Shown here: one piece after another, positions 51,200 through 62,051 of the stretch
Layout of the letters: each line of letters starts with the position of its first letter
Numbering within the stretch: position 1 is the first letter of the stretch
Source of the DNA: Cytobacillus oceanisediminis
GTDB lineage: Bacteria > Bacillota > Bacilli > Bacillales > Cytobacillaceae
Reading direction: 5' to 3'
DNA: 64,000 nucleotides
Assembly (NCBI RefSeq): GCF_007830235.1
Contig: NZ_VLKI01000008.1
Coordinates: 174,515-238,514 of the forward strand
Notes under the pieces: model-generated
What the model was told of the DNA's origin: nothing
What the model saw: only the letters and a program-made list of their open reading frames with translations
The model's database searches: none
Program-made: the position numbers and the translations under genes

Positions 51200-53704
51200 T
51201 TAATACATTGCTTCATATAAGCGTAAAGTAAATTCTTCTTCTAAATATGGTTCTTTACCTTTCTTGGTTACAGTCTCGATTCTTAATTTACATGTTTCAC
51301 CAATCTTATAATACTTTTCAACCAAATTAAACGTTACTTGTCTATTCCGGTCACGATTTTCACCTTTTAAGTCAAATACGAGTTCCACTTCATTAGAAAT
51401 CCGTTCATCACCTTGATAAAACGCAATAAGAACTTTGCGTGAAGTATAGATATCTGTAATACTCTGCTCCTGATAAAAAGAAACCGGAATACGGTAATTT
51501 GTAATAACCTTATTGATCATTGCTACCGCAATATCTACAGGTTGACCTTTTTCAATACGTCGATAATCTATTAATGGGACAACCGCTTCTTGTGGTAATG
51601 CTCCTCCATGAATAAATTGAAGACCTCCACCCGTTTTGAATCGGTTTAAACTTTTCGCCAAAACAACCTCAACATTTTGTAACGGCGTTTGTCGTTGAGT
51701 TAATTTAATCGAACCTTCAGAAACGGATAGATTGTGTCCTATAGCAAAACGCCGATTATTATCCATAACTTGTCCTTCAACAGCTGGAATTTTTCCATAG
51801 TTTTCAATTTGTTTGAATTGAAATAAGAAACCATGATCCGCTGTTATAAAAATGCGTTTCGCTTGAAGACGTGATAATCTGTCCACCGCATATTGTAAAT
51901 CTTGTATCGCCTGATGAACTGCTCCATAGGTTTCACGTTCTGACTTTGCTGAATCCCCAAGCGCATCGATGTGGTCATGATATAAATAAACAAGACGTTT
52001 TCCTTTCATTAAATGATCTACTTCACTTGCTTTCATATCCAGAAGTTCCTTTAATTTTAGAACTTCTGTTTGTGGCTCAACTGACTGTAAAATGTGACGT
52101 CGATTGTCCATTCCTTTCGTTGATTGTTCATCAACTAAGATACCTTTCTTTTCATCTGCTGAAAGTTTACGATGTGGTAACAAAGATGCCATCCCTAATT
52201 GTGTGTACGTTGGATAGCTTGCTGCCATAGGATTAATGTTTGATTTCCCATTTTCTCGTTCCTTTAATTTTTCATGAAGTTCATAAGCCGCTTCAAATCG
52301 TAAAGCATCTGAAATAATTACGAAAACCCTTGTTTGTTCCTTCTCTAAAATAGGGCGAATCACCTTAGAAAAGAATGTTCGTTGTGGCATTAGTTTGGAT
52401 ACATACCCCTCTTCCAGTCTAAAATTCATTTCGTCTGAAAGTCGACGTAAGTATTCATTTTCATACCAATTTGTCAATCGGCTAGCGATTTCTTCAAGCA
52501 TTTCTTTCGCAGTAAGGCGTGTAAAATGATACATAAAATTGCGGTAGGCTTGGTCGACTTCATACAAGGATTTCGTATAACTTTCATAAAAATCTTCTTG
52601 TAGATGCATACGATTAATAACAGGTTTTAGCTTTTCGAGTCGGATTGCTTCAAATAACGTGTCATAAATGGCTTTTATTTTATCTTTTGATCCCCAATAT
52701 TTATGTAAACGTTGTTTAATTAAGGATAATCGTTCATCCATATGAATTGTTTGGTGAGTTAACTCATCCATGCATTTCTCAATGATGAGAACATCAACGA
52801 CCGGGAAAGTATCTACTAGCTGGTAGTTTTCTATATCCTGCTTAGATAACACATCTCTTACTTGATGCACTATTTCCCATTCTTTGATATGTTCTTCAAG
52901 TACACTCCCATCGCTATGTTGTAACCACTCTTCAACAAATAACGCACAAACGTTAGGTGATGACGATGCCCATTGAACCTCCCAATCCTCGGCAGTAAAA
53001 CCTGCAATCTGCCGGAAATGTTGATAGATGAGAACATTTAAAAGCTGCACCAATGGTTCATTATCTTTTTCTAACGACACGCCAAAATAGCGACCAATGA
53101 TCTCTAATGTACGTTCTAAAGAAAAGTTACGTTTTATTTGCTTTAATAGCTCACTGTCTTCCATATGTAACCCTTCCATTAGAAGTTGACGTACAATCAC
53201 ACGTATATCAGGTACCGATGCTTTTACTAAAACAGCCATCATACTAAGTTCAAAATGATAGTCATCAGCTTGTTTAGGCAATATTTTACTTAATCTTCTT
53301 TTCCGTTCTTTACTATCAAAGAACAAAGGATATTGTTCCATCTTAGGACGTAACACATTATCCGATACTTTTAATGTTTCAGTTAACATAGCAGTTTCAT
53401 CTGCTTTGAACTCCGTACTGTATAACAATATATCCAATAACATGTTTTCTTTGTCGGCTGGCTTCGCTACATCGGAATATATTAAAAACGACTCTGTTGT
53501 TCGTTGAATTTCAATCTCAACTTTTAACTGAAAAAAATTATGATTAGTTAATTTTCTTACCTCAATATCATCCAACTGTTTCTTTAGTTCATCCACACTT
53601 ACTTGTGCTTGAGAATCATACCAAAAAACAATCGCTCTTTTTTTCGTATCTCTATCTTGTTGTATTTTCTCTTGTAACTTCTCAATGACATCCACGAAAT
53701 TCAC
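51200..53704 (-). CDS. pglZ: BREX alkaline phosphatase-like protein PglZ
   Basis: 834 residues, the type A length. The alkaline-phosphatase superfamily core has the nucleophile/metal motif SDALR (465-469) and later ITADHGFLF, with long helical N-terminal parts. PglZ is a core BREX component that works with PglX to regulate methylation and phage exclusion. 42 bp after pglX. Confidence 0.93.
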   Translation of the reverse strand: MNFVDVIEKLQEKIQQDRDTKKRAIVFWYDSQAQVSVDELKKQLDDIEVRKLTNHNFFQLKVEIEIQRTTESFLIYSDVAKPADKENMLLDILLYSTEFKADETAMLTETLKVSDNVLRPKMEQYPLFFDSKERKRRLSKILPKQADDYHFELSMMAVLVKASVPDIRVIVRQLLMEGLHMEDSELLKQIKRNFSLERTLEIIGRYFGVSLEKDNEPLVQLLNVLIYQHFRQIAGFTAEDWEVQWASSSPNVCALFVEEWLQHSDGSVLEEHIKEWEIVHQVRDVLSKQDIENYQLVDTFPVVDVLIIEKCMDELTHQTIHMDERLSLIKQRLHKYWGSKDKIKAIYDTLFEAIRLEKLKPVINRMHLQEDFYESYTKSLYEVDQAYRNFMYHFTRLTAKEMLEEIASRLTNWYENEYLRRLSDEMNFRLEEGYVSKLMPQRTFFSKVIRPILEKEQTRVFVIISDALRFEAAYELHEKLKERENGKSNINPMAASYPTYTQLGMASLLPHRKLSADEKKGILVDEQSTKGMDNRRHILQSVEPQTEVLKLKELLDMKASEVDHLMKGKRLVYLYHDHIDALGDSAKSERETYGAVHQAIQDLQYAVDRLSRLQAKRIFITADHGFLFQFKQIENYGKIPAVEGQVMDNNRRFAIGHNLSVSEGSIKLTQRQTPLQNVEVVLAKSLNRFKTGGGLQFIHGGALPQEAVVPLIDYRRIEKGQPVDIAVAMINKVITNYRIPVSFYQEQSITDIYTSRKVLIAFYQGDERISNEVELVFDLKGENRDRNRQVTFNLVEKYYKIGETCKLRIETVTKKGKEPYLEEEFTLRLYEAMY

Positions 53705-53746
53705 CTCATTATGTAAAGAGAAAGAGGAGAATCTCCCCTCTTTCAG

Positions 53747-56700
53747 CTATTTAATCTTTGCAAGAACATTTTCAAATTGAGCATAGTTCACTTTAACACC
53801 GTCATCTAAATCAATGTCAATTTGTTCATTGGCATACGTCGCTAATTTCTTATCAAACTCTTGTAGTTCCTCTATCTTCTTCTGATAGGCTGATTTAGAT
53901 TTTTCAAGGCTCCGCTTATCACTTGCCGATAAGCTTGGATTTGCTAAACGTTTATCACTCATATCTATTTCATTTTGATATTTAGATTGAATCTCTTGTA
54001 AATGTTCAAAACGAATCGTTGCCATCGTATCAGGCTGATAACGATGCATATAAATAAGTGTCCGTAACCCTTTTTGTTTACCGGATTCCACTAACCAATA
54101 AATTGGTCGCTTTTGATATGTTTTACAATGGTCATTGAAAAATTCATCTAAGAAATAACGCCGTAAACGTTCTTCTGGAGATTCATTTTTCTTCATATTC
54201 AGCGATTCTGCTAACCATTTTATATTGTCGTCTATAGTATCTGGACTAAACGCCACAGACAAGAACTCACGCAAACGAATAATGATATCATTATCAAAAT
54301 AATGGGCATCGGTTAACTGAATAAGACCATCCTTATTTGGTTTGAATGTATTGTATTTTGACTCATCAAATTCACCGCCAGCGTAAGCAAGGCCCACAAA
54401 ATCTAAAGAATAGCGCCCCATAACACAACCTATAAAGTATGACAGGAAAGATCTTGAATCTCTTTCAACATCTGCAACTCTAACTGTCACGTCTTTATCT
54501 AACACTTCTGGTGTTAAGATCTCTTGAAAGCCATACAGTTTAATAAACTTTTCATTTAATTGTTCTTCATTTTCTTTTAATATATTAAATTGACTTATTG
54601 TCTCATTTTTCCACTCTTTAAAAGCTTCCTCTAACTTATTTGTAACATTAGTGTATTCCAAGAATGGCATTTTTCTAAAGTCCCATGACGTTTCAAATGA
54701 ATCCCAGTCTTTCTTAGAAATTAGAATATTTTTGTTGGTAATGTTATTAACTGATGAAAATAGGTTTTCATCAGTTAATATTGGATAGTTAATTAACTCG
54801 CCAACGTTATAATGTAGAGTTGGACTTAATATTTTTGCAAATACATCGACTACCTTTGAATTAAGAAGTGCAAAAACATACTCCTGATAATCTTTTGATC
54901 CCCTAAAATAAATTAAAGGGCCTGATTGGTCAAAAATAGCATTTCTTGGATGGAGTCTTAAACTAAACTTACCAGTACTAACATTAGAAAAAGTTAAACC
55001 TTCTTTAAAATAATAATTCTCATTTCTAATAACTGAACTTTTATGTAATTTTATTTCCTCTCCTTGTTTCTCATAGTTAATAACAAATTCTTGGTTTCCA
55101 TACCACTTTCTATATGATCCACCTTTTGTACAGATTATCCACTTTTTCTTATTGTGATTTAAGTCTTCTAATGAAAAACATTGTTTATCAAGATTTTGAC
55201 TACTAACTTCATGCCAAAGTTTTAAAAATTTATCATTATCTCCAGTTTGCAATCCAACCTTGACATCAGCAATTTCACCTAATCGGTTTGCGCTCGCAAA
55301 AATCTGATGAACATTTTGAGATACCCAGTATGCTATTGGTGAAGTGGGAATATCATTGAAAACTAGGCTGTTTATAGTGTATCTGTAATTAACATTAGGA
55401 TTATTTACTGATTCTCTTACTTTTAATGGTTGGATAGCTTCTCCATTAAATCCACTAAGATCAATGAATTCCCCTAGAATATTTGGTGAATCATGTTTAA
55501 TAACAAAACTACAAATAGGAACAGTCGCCTCTTTAAATGCAGAGTATTCTAGTTGAATCAAACTACTTATACTATTATTTTCAATAATGAATTTCCTTAA
55601 TAAATAATGTGTAGTAATAAACATCCATGTTAAAGGAGTCATTAATGCTGCATATCCATTCTTCTTTGACATCTGTATCGCTCTATAAATAAATGCGGAA
55701 TATAAATCTGATTTATAGTTTTTATAATTCTGGTTCATAAATTTTTTAAGTAATGGATTATATTTATTATGATATGGTGGATTTGTTACAACGACATCAT
55801 ATTTTTGTTTTAACAAAAGACCTTGTTTTAAAACAGGTAATAACTTTGTTTGTAATTCTTTGTAAAAAGACTCATCTATTAAATCACTATTTTTATTTTC
55901 TAATTGATATAAACGATTAATCCACTCTCGGTATGGAATTTCTATCGGGTCAATTAATGAACCAAATTGTTTTCCGTTCTCAAACTGGTTTAATAACTCT
56001 TTAATTAATGATTTTTCTGTATCACTATCAGCAAAATAATTGATTGCTTCTTCAGATAAAGGTTGGTAAGCATCTACAATTTGAAAAACATTCAACTTTG
56101 GACTTTGACCTTTACGACCTAATCTTGAGATAAAACGTGGTTGTTTTTCGGCGGCCTTCATTAACAATGCAAAGTTCGCAATTTGTTGAGCACGTTTATC
56201 TATGTCTAACCCATATAAATTATTTTCTAAAATTAACTGTGGTATTTCTTTTGATGGATATCCAGCTTCTTCATACATGTCATATAACATTTCAAAAGCG
56301 TATATAAGGATATGACCTGATCCACACGCGGGATCTATAATTTTTAAATCTTCTAATGACTCAAACCGCGGATACAGGTGGTGGTTCTCTTCATGTTTCA
56401 AATAGTATTCCCAATGCTGAGCTAATTGATTGTCTTCATACTTTTCATCATATAATTTCCCTAAAGAGTTTTGTACCATATACTGCACAATCCATTTTGG
56501 TGTAAATAACTGTGTAACAACAGGAAGATCTTCTTTCTTAACTGCATTGTTTCTTAGTCCACCAACCTGCTCCTTCTTTTCAGACATATAGTATTGATAA
56601 AGCCAACCCAGCACTTCAACATTATCTGAACGAGAACCATATTCATCAAGATGAAAAAAGTTTTCATCAGATAAGTCATTTACAATTTTCCGTATGATAG

Positions 56701-57256
56701 ATTCCTGATCTAATAAATAGTCGGGTAATAATAGTTCTGTAAAATCATCAATTTTTTCAAATAAGAAAGGTAATAGTTTATTCAAACTATTGCATTGAGC
56801 AACAAACAATTTACGATAAGCTTTTTCATTTTCACCTTTTTTTAACCATTCATTTATTTGTTGATAATCCACATCTAGGTTCATCGTTTCATATTGAAGT
56901 AAAATATCTGGTTCGTTTTTACCTGTACTGCTCGATAATACATTTACTCGGTCTGGTAAATAGTTGTTCACTTCCATATAACGAATCGCAATTATTCGGT
57001 TAAACCAGGTATATGCCACTTCTTCAATAAGCTGATCATATCCAGAAGTTTTTAAGCGTTGTTGTAATGTATGAAAAGCATGTTTTCTTTCAATTGGAAA
57101 AGGATTATCGTTTATAAATAATTGTCCATACTTTTCTTCAATCTTTAAATCCTGACTATCTTTGGTAATACCGTATTGCTCCGCTTTTAATGAAACTTTG
57201 GCCATTAAGTCTCGTCTAGCTTCTACAGCAAATTTCTTTAATTCTGCCTTATTCAT
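53747..57256 (-). CDS. pglX: BREX adenine-specific DNA methyltransferase PglX
   Basis: 1169 residues. N6-adenine methylase motifs DPACGSGH (308-315) and TNPPY (491-495), with a long C-terminal target-recognition part and a coiled region near the end (residues 1110-1160). It marks self DNA at a non-palindromic site and is required for defence. The frame is intact with no phase-variable tract visible. 33 bp after brxC. Confidence 0.95.
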   Translation of the reverse strand: MNKAELKKFAVEARRDLMAKVSLKAEQYGITKDSQDLKIEEKYGQLFINDNPFPIERKHAFHTLQQRLKTSGYDQLIEEVAYTWFNRIIAIRYMEVNNYLPDRVNVLSSSTGKNEPDILLQYETMNLDVDYQQINEWLKKGENEKAYRKLFVAQCNSLNKLLPFLFEKIDDFTELLLPDYLLDQESIIRKIVNDLSDENFFHLDEYGSRSDNVEVLGWLYQYYMSEKKEQVGGLRNNAVKKEDLPVVTQLFTPKWIVQYMVQNSLGKLYDEKYEDNQLAQHWEYYLKHEENHHLYPRFESLEDLKIIDPACGSGHILIYAFEMLYDMYEEAGYPSKEIPQLILENNLYGLDIDKRAQQIANFALLMKAAEKQPRFISRLGRKGQSPKLNVFQIVDAYQPLSEEAINYFADSDTEKSLIKELLNQFENGKQFGSLIDPIEIPYREWINRLYQLENKNSDLIDESFYKELQTKLLPVLKQGLLLKQKYDVVVTNPPYHNKYNPLLKKFMNQNYKNYKSDLYSAFIYRAIQMSKKNGYAALMTPLTWMFITTHYLLRKFIIENNSISSLIQLEYSAFKEATVPICSFVIKHDSPNILGEFIDLSGFNGEAIQPLKVRESVNNPNVNYRYTINSLVFNDIPTSPIAYWVSQNVHQIFASANRLGEIADVKVGLQTGDNDKFLKLWHEVSSQNLDKQCFSLEDLNHNKKKWIICTKGGSYRKWYGNQEFVINYEKQGEEIKLHKSSVIRNENYYFKEGLTFSNVSTGKFSLRLHPRNAIFDQSGPLIYFRGSKDYQEYVFALLNSKVVDVFAKILSPTLHYNVGELINYPILTDENLFSSVNNITNKNILISKKDWDSFETSWDFRKMPFLEYTNVTNKLEEAFKEWKNETISQFNILKENEEQLNEKFIKLYGFQEILTPEVLDKDVTVRVADVERDSRSFLSYFIGCVMGRYSLDFVGLAYAGGEFDESKYNTFKPNKDGLIQLTDAHYFDNDIIIRLREFLSVAFSPDTIDDNIKWLAESLNMKKNESPEERLRRYFLDEFFNDHCKTYQKRPIYWLVESGKQKGLRTLIYMHRYQPDTMATIRFEHLQEIQSKYQNEIDMSDKRLANPSLSASDKRSLEKSKSAYQKKIEELQEFDKKLATYANEQIDIDLDDGVKVNYAQFENVLAKIK

Positions 57257-57289
57257 TGTTTCACTCCTATATGTAGAGGAGCGGATTGT

Positions 57290-60200
57290 TCATCCGCCCC
57301 ATGATTTATGATTTACGAAATAGTGTGTTTGTAATTCTTTTATTAGACTTTTCTTCAATGACTCAATAGCACGTTCTAAGTCTTCTTCAGACTCAATTGT
57401 ATCTAACTGACCAAAGAAGCAGGCATACAATTCTTGCTCTGTAATTTTCTTCGGTTGTCTCTTAACTGTATCTGGGTCATCTATTAAATCATTAAGCATC
57501 TGGCGTGCTGTTGCTTTTGTTGCTTCAACAAGCTCACTAAGCTGCTGTTGATTGATTCGAGCGCTAGATATACGTTCACTCTTCTTAATTTTCTCATAAA
57601 GCTGAGTCGCTTGATTTTTTCGTGATTGAATATATTCTAAAATGCTTTCAGATTGGCGATATTGATCTATTAAGTTTTCAAGTTGCTTCAATGATTTTTC
57701 TGATTGAACCATTACTGCCTGTTTTTGTTTATTGGTTTCTACCTGAATTAGATTCTTCAGAACATCTGTCAACTTGGGTAATTGACTAATTTCTTTTGTT
57801 GGTTCTTCCTGTAGTAAAATGTGTTTCATTCGTTGAGCTGTTTCTTCTAACTTTTCATTATGGATGATTTCTAAGTCTTGCTTATGGTCTTTCAGAGCTT
57901 GAACCGCTTCGTCAAATTTTACGATAGGATTTCCTTCATAGAATCCTTGGAGTGTCTCTAAAATGTCATACCAGTTTTCTATATCGTCTTCATATTGAAT
58001 AAACGTACGGCAGAACTGTTCGGGATCACGGATAGCAAGTAATTTTTGAGTACCATTTACAACTGTTCGTATATCACTTTCACCTGGGTATGGATACTCA
58101 CTTGTTGGATCTTGTTGACGTCTTCTCCCTCTAATCTTGTCAATCGGTTGTACAAATTCTTCGGCAATCTTTTCTCGTATAACTTCTTCATAAGCGTCAT
58201 ATGTGTCATACGTTTGTGTATTCGAAAAGAAATCACGGACTAATGCAATAAGCTCCTGTTTAACTTGATAATCCATTTCAACGATTGGTAAAACAACAAT
58301 ACGATCACGTTCTGAAACCTTTTCTAATCGATCATAGAATTGATTGGAGTTAGGGTTAAAGGCTTCACCCGCATAAGTGAAACGAACTTTTCCAGCATTC
58401 ATTAACCCCATTAGAATACCAATGGTATCTTGTTCCTCCCATCCATATGGAACAGCCTTATATTTTTGTACAACTTGTTTTAATGTTCGCTGGTCATGTG
58501 AACGTTCAAGTTCCTCTATGAAGTGCTTCACTTCGTCAATTGCATTTTTGTTTAAGTCACTAAATAATCTTTGTTGACCTAGATTCTCCGCAACTTGCAT
58601 CCATTCCTTTTTACTACTTTTAAATGAAATAGGCTCCTCAATATAATGAAATTTTGTATATGTGTTGCGTATTAGCATATCCATAGCTTGGTTAACTTTA
58701 CTTTCAAAAGCCCCATTAAAATCACGACGTTGACCTTGGATATAAAATTCTGCTTTCTCACAAGCTTTGTTTAATAATTCTTCTGCCTTATCTGCATATT
58801 CATCAACTTCAGCAATTTTCGCATCAAAAATTCTCTTCTGCTGCTGACTAGTCGTGCTTGACTGTTTCCGACGAACATAACTATCCACTTGTTGAATATA
58901 GGCTAAAGCACTTTCTGCTTCAGCGACAAGGTCTTTGTCTAAAAGAATAATTAAGTGACCAGAGTTAGCTTGTAACGCTGCTTCTGAATCTGTCATGCCT
59001 TCAGAGAATACCTGCATCGTTAATTCATGATTCATCTGACCTTTCACGTAATTATCAAATCGTTTATTGTAATCAAAGTGTTTGGTTTGTTCTTTATGCT
59101 TATATTCATACTTGGTATGGCGATACATCACATTGAAAAAGAGGTTACCTAATCGTTCTTTAACAGAAGCAGTATTATATTCTTCTACACGTATTTCGCG
59201 ATTAATTTCTTGTTCTTCATCTGATAAGAATGAGTATGACCCATCTGCATGTTGTTCAATGAACATTGCCATTTGAAGTCGGTTCAATGATTCCTTTATA
59301 CGATATTCTAAAGGCTGACGTTCATCATAAACTGTCTCAACCATAAGGGTTGCGATATTATTAGGTGTGCATTTTATATCATCAATCCCTTTGATTAGAT
59401 AAAGCACTTGTAAAACCTTCACGTCATATTCTTCTAAACCTTCATTATTTCTCGCTCGATCCTGAGCCCTTGTTATTGTACTTGTAATTGAGGATTCTAA
59501 ATAATCACGAATAGAAGGATAAAATTCTGCCATGGTCACCATATTATCGATAGTTTCCTCAGCATTTAATTGTGCTGCTTCCTGAAATGCTTTAAGTAAT
59601 GAACGTTCACCACGTGAAGTGTGCTGACCACCTTCCCCTAAATTACGGATTTTCGTGAAGATCTTTTGTAATAACTCAATTTGATAAGGAACAAACGGAT
59701 AGAATGAGACAAATTCATCAATTGAACGATACCCTGAACGTAACTGTGTATTCTGCTTATCAAATGCTAAACGATTATGAATTAATTTTCCTTCTTGATC
59801 ATGTATCGTTTTTAATGTATCTGCACCAACATCTTCTTTTTCTAATAGACGTTTTTTGATAACTTCATCTGTATTAGCACTGGATAAGTTAATTTTGGTT
59901 TCAAATCGTCCTTGGATTTTTGAAAAGTCTTTCGTACTATCAAGATCTGAAACAGTAGCTTCTAGTTTTTCTTGTGATGTTACAATCACCCATGCTTGAC
60001 CTTGACATAAGTCACCTAGTTTTTCCGTTATAGTTTGCAAGTTAAGCATTAAGCTCGTATTATTCCCGATATATTGTCCTACCTCATCCGCAAGAAATGC
60101 GATTCGATAATCTGGGCCTTGTTTTTTACAATAACTTGCTACTAATTCAGCTACTCGCTGTGCGTCAATAGAGAACCATTCTCTACTCATATCAAAGAAA

Positions 60201-60868
60201 GTCTCTGCAGTATCTTGATCATAGCCGACTGATTCTAGTGCTTGTATAACTTTTCTCTTACGCAGTAATATTTTTAATCGAAATTCTTCCCATGGTTTAC
60301 CATTTTGATCGTAAATTGTTTGTTTGAACAATTCATATTTACCGTCATCATCTAATTGACGTTCCATTTCAGCAACCCACAGTGTATCTGAATAACCTAA
60401 ATGATTATTAAATACTCGTAAGAAAACTTCGATAATACGTTCTTTCTCGGAATCCTTAGATGATGATGTTGATCGCGAATCAATATTAAACAATAAGGCA
60501 TCTGTTCTTTTTGCAGATACTTCTTCCATCATGTTAAGCAATTCTGGATTTTTTGTTTTTTCTTTAAAATAATCCGCAGGCGTTCTGCCTGAAATCGTTT
60601 GGTTATGTAACAAGTAAGATAAAATTTTTAAAAAGTGAGACTTACCGGATCCAAAGAAACCTGATATCCAAACCCCTACTTTAGTTGATGGTTGATTATA
60701 AACGGCAAGATAATTACGATAAAAACGTTCTAAGTAATGTTCACTTTCTTCTGTTAATACATACTCATCCAATTCATTTTCAATTGTTTTTTCATCCATT
60801 TGCTCAGCTTGAACAACATTATTAATTGAACGGAATATATCTTTTAAAAATAAATCTTTAATTTGCAT
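57290..60868 (-). CDS. brxC: BREX P-loop ATPase BrxC
   Basis: 1192 residues. Walker A GFFGSGKS (70-77) and Walker B IAFLADEVGQ (256-265), then long helical domains, normal for the BrxC/PglY family. It is a large ATPase core of the defence complex. 11 bp after brxB. Confidence 0.95.
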   Translation of the reverse strand: MQIKDLFLKDIFRSINNVVQAEQMDEKTIENELDEYVLTEESEHYLERFYRNYLAVYNQPSTKVGVWISGFFGSGKSHFLKILSYLLHNQTISGRTPADYFKEKTKNPELLNMMEEVSAKRTDALLFNIDSRSTSSSKDSEKERIIEVFLRVFNNHLGYSDTLWVAEMERQLDDDGKYELFKQTIYDQNGKPWEEFRLKILLRKRKVIQALESVGYDQDTAETFFDMSREWFSIDAQRVAELVASYCKKQGPDYRIAFLADEVGQYIGNNTSLMLNLQTITEKLGDLCQGQAWVIVTSQEKLEATVSDLDSTKDFSKIQGRFETKINLSSANTDEVIKKRLLEKEDVGADTLKTIHDQEGKLIHNRLAFDKQNTQLRSGYRSIDEFVSFYPFVPYQIELLQKIFTKIRNLGEGGQHTSRGERSLLKAFQEAAQLNAEETIDNMVTMAEFYPSIRDYLESSITSTITRAQDRARNNEGLEEYDVKVLQVLYLIKGIDDIKCTPNNIATLMVETVYDERQPLEYRIKESLNRLQMAMFIEQHADGSYSFLSDEEQEINREIRVEEYNTASVKERLGNLFFNVMYRHTKYEYKHKEQTKHFDYNKRFDNYVKGQMNHELTMQVFSEGMTDSEAALQANSGHLIILLDKDLVAEAESALAYIQQVDSYVRRKQSSTTSQQQKRIFDAKIAEVDEYADKAEELLNKACEKAEFYIQGQRRDFNGAFESKVNQAMDMLIRNTYTKFHYIEEPISFKSSKKEWMQVAENLGQQRLFSDLNKNAIDEVKHFIEELERSHDQRTLKQVVQKYKAVPYGWEEQDTIGILMGLMNAGKVRFTYAGEAFNPNSNQFYDRLEKVSERDRIVVLPIVEMDYQVKQELIALVRDFFSNTQTYDTYDAYEEVIREKIAEEFVQPIDKIRGRRRQQDPTSEYPYPGESDIRTVVNGTQKLLAIRDPEQFCRTFIQYEDDIENWYDILETLQGFYEGNPIVKFDEAVQALKDHKQDLEIIHNEKLEETAQRMKHILLQEEPTKEISQLPKLTDVLKNLIQVETNKQKQAVMVQSEKSLKQLENLIDQYRQSESILEYIQSRKNQATQLYEKIKKSERISSARINQQQLSELVEATKATARQMLNDLIDDPDTVKRQPKKITEQELYACFFGQLDTIESEEDLERAIESLKKSLIKELQTHYFVNHKSWGG

Positions 60869-60879
60869 GTCCCTACCCC

Positions 60880-61428
60880 CTAAGAAATACGTGATAATTG
60901 ATAGTCATCTTCATAGTCAAGAATGCCAAATAATTTTAATCGCAATCCTGTAAATTCACCCGGATAGAATAATACGATTGGTTTTTTATAACCTTTACTA
61001 GAGATGGCTTTTAGTAATTGACTCGACCGCAAAAATGGATGAGCAGAACCAACCCCAGTAATAAAAATAAGATCTGCCTCTTTTGTAATGTCTTTAAATT
61101 GCTGAATCATCGTATTGCTTTCATTTAATATCGGTTCAAATACATCAATTAAACCTTTCAATCCTTCTTCCTCTTCCATTTCAAATAATTCTTCCAACTC
61201 ATCTTCATCAAAAAACGAAAGAAGAAATTCAAATAAATTCACTTCTTTGATATCTAGTTTGGTTCTCTTCAACATGTTCTTTATATACACACGAACTTGT
61301 AATTCATCTTCTGGAGGATAGTCCAATACAAAATGAGGGATGTCACTTCCAATCCCTCTTGGATTCTTAAAGCTATCTTGTATAATCCGCTTTTCCATTT
61401 GTTCTAATCGTTCATACGTGGATTTCAT
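60880..61428 (-). CDS. brxB: BREX protein BrxB (DUF1788)
   Basis: 182 residues. The DUF1788 pattern is clear: acidic FEFLLSFFDEDELEELFEME (about 66-85), then ADLIFITGVGSAHPFLRS and IVLFYPGEFTG. It overlaps the brxA stop by 4 bp (ATGA), so translation is coupled. Its exact role in BREX is unknown. Confidence 0.93.
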   Translation of the reverse strand: MKSTYERLEQMEKRIIQDSFKNPRGIGSDIPHFVLDYPPEDELQVRVYIKNMLKRTKLDIKEVNLFEFLLSFFDEDELEELFEMEEEEGLKGLIDVFEPILNESNTMIQQFKDITKEADLIFITGVGSAHPFLRSSQLLKAISSKGYKKPIVLFYPGEFTGLRLKLFGILDYEDDYQLSRIS

Positions 61429-62042
61429 TCTTCATTCACCTTTTCTAAAACTGTAAAAGAATATAATAGAGTGGCATTCTTCTCAGCATATGTTTTTAAC
61501 AATTGGCTCATATGTATCGGATTTACGGTGTACTTCGTCCGATCAATCTTTTCAATCATCCTTGCTTCTCTAAAAAATAAAACTAAGGATCTTATAAGAC
61601 GTTTAATGGTTTCAGGTCTCCAATTACTTACTTTTTCGCTTATATTCGCTTTTCCTTCAAAAAAGTAATAAAAGTCACTACTATATAGTGGTTCTTGATG
61701 TTCATATTTATAAATAATAACTTCCAAGTAAAACTCTAATGGTATTCGATATACTTGTAAAAATGAATATAATGTCAATGCCTTCCGATCATAATCGCTT
61801 ACGTTTAAAAAGTGTTTCTTCATTTCACCGTCAAGGACAGCTGCACGATTGTAGACCATATTAAAGCGATTTTTAATACTTACTGGGCTTCTTAACTGAA
61901 ATAAATTTTGCTCCATAATTTCATCTAGTATTTCTTTTTTCAATTTTCCTTGTGACATGTGCTTTAGAACAACTTCAATCTCATTTTCAGACCATTTTTC
62001 TTTCGTAAATCCCGCGGAATATTCCATATTATATTCCTTCAC
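61425..62042 (-). CDS. brxA: BREX protein BrxA (DUF1819)
   Basis: 205 residues; MEYSAGFTKEKWSENEIEVVL at the N-terminus (in parts) and the helical body YFFEGKANISEKVSNWRPET fit DUF1819/BrxA, a winged-helix-type putative DNA-binding protein. It is the first large gene of the cassette, 9 bp after the small leader gene. Confidence 0.92.
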   Translation of the reverse strand: MKEYNMEYSAGFTKEKWSENEIEVVLKHMSQGKLKKEILDEIMEQNLFQLRSPVSIKNRFNMVYNRAAVLDGEMKKHFLNVSDYDRKALTLYSFLQVYRIPLEFYLEVIIYKYEHQEPLYSSDFYYFFEGKANISEKVSNWRPETIKRLIRSLVLFFREARMIEKIDRTKYTVNPIHMSQLLKTYAEKNATLLYSFTVLEKVNEE

Positions 62043-62051
62043 CTTACCTTC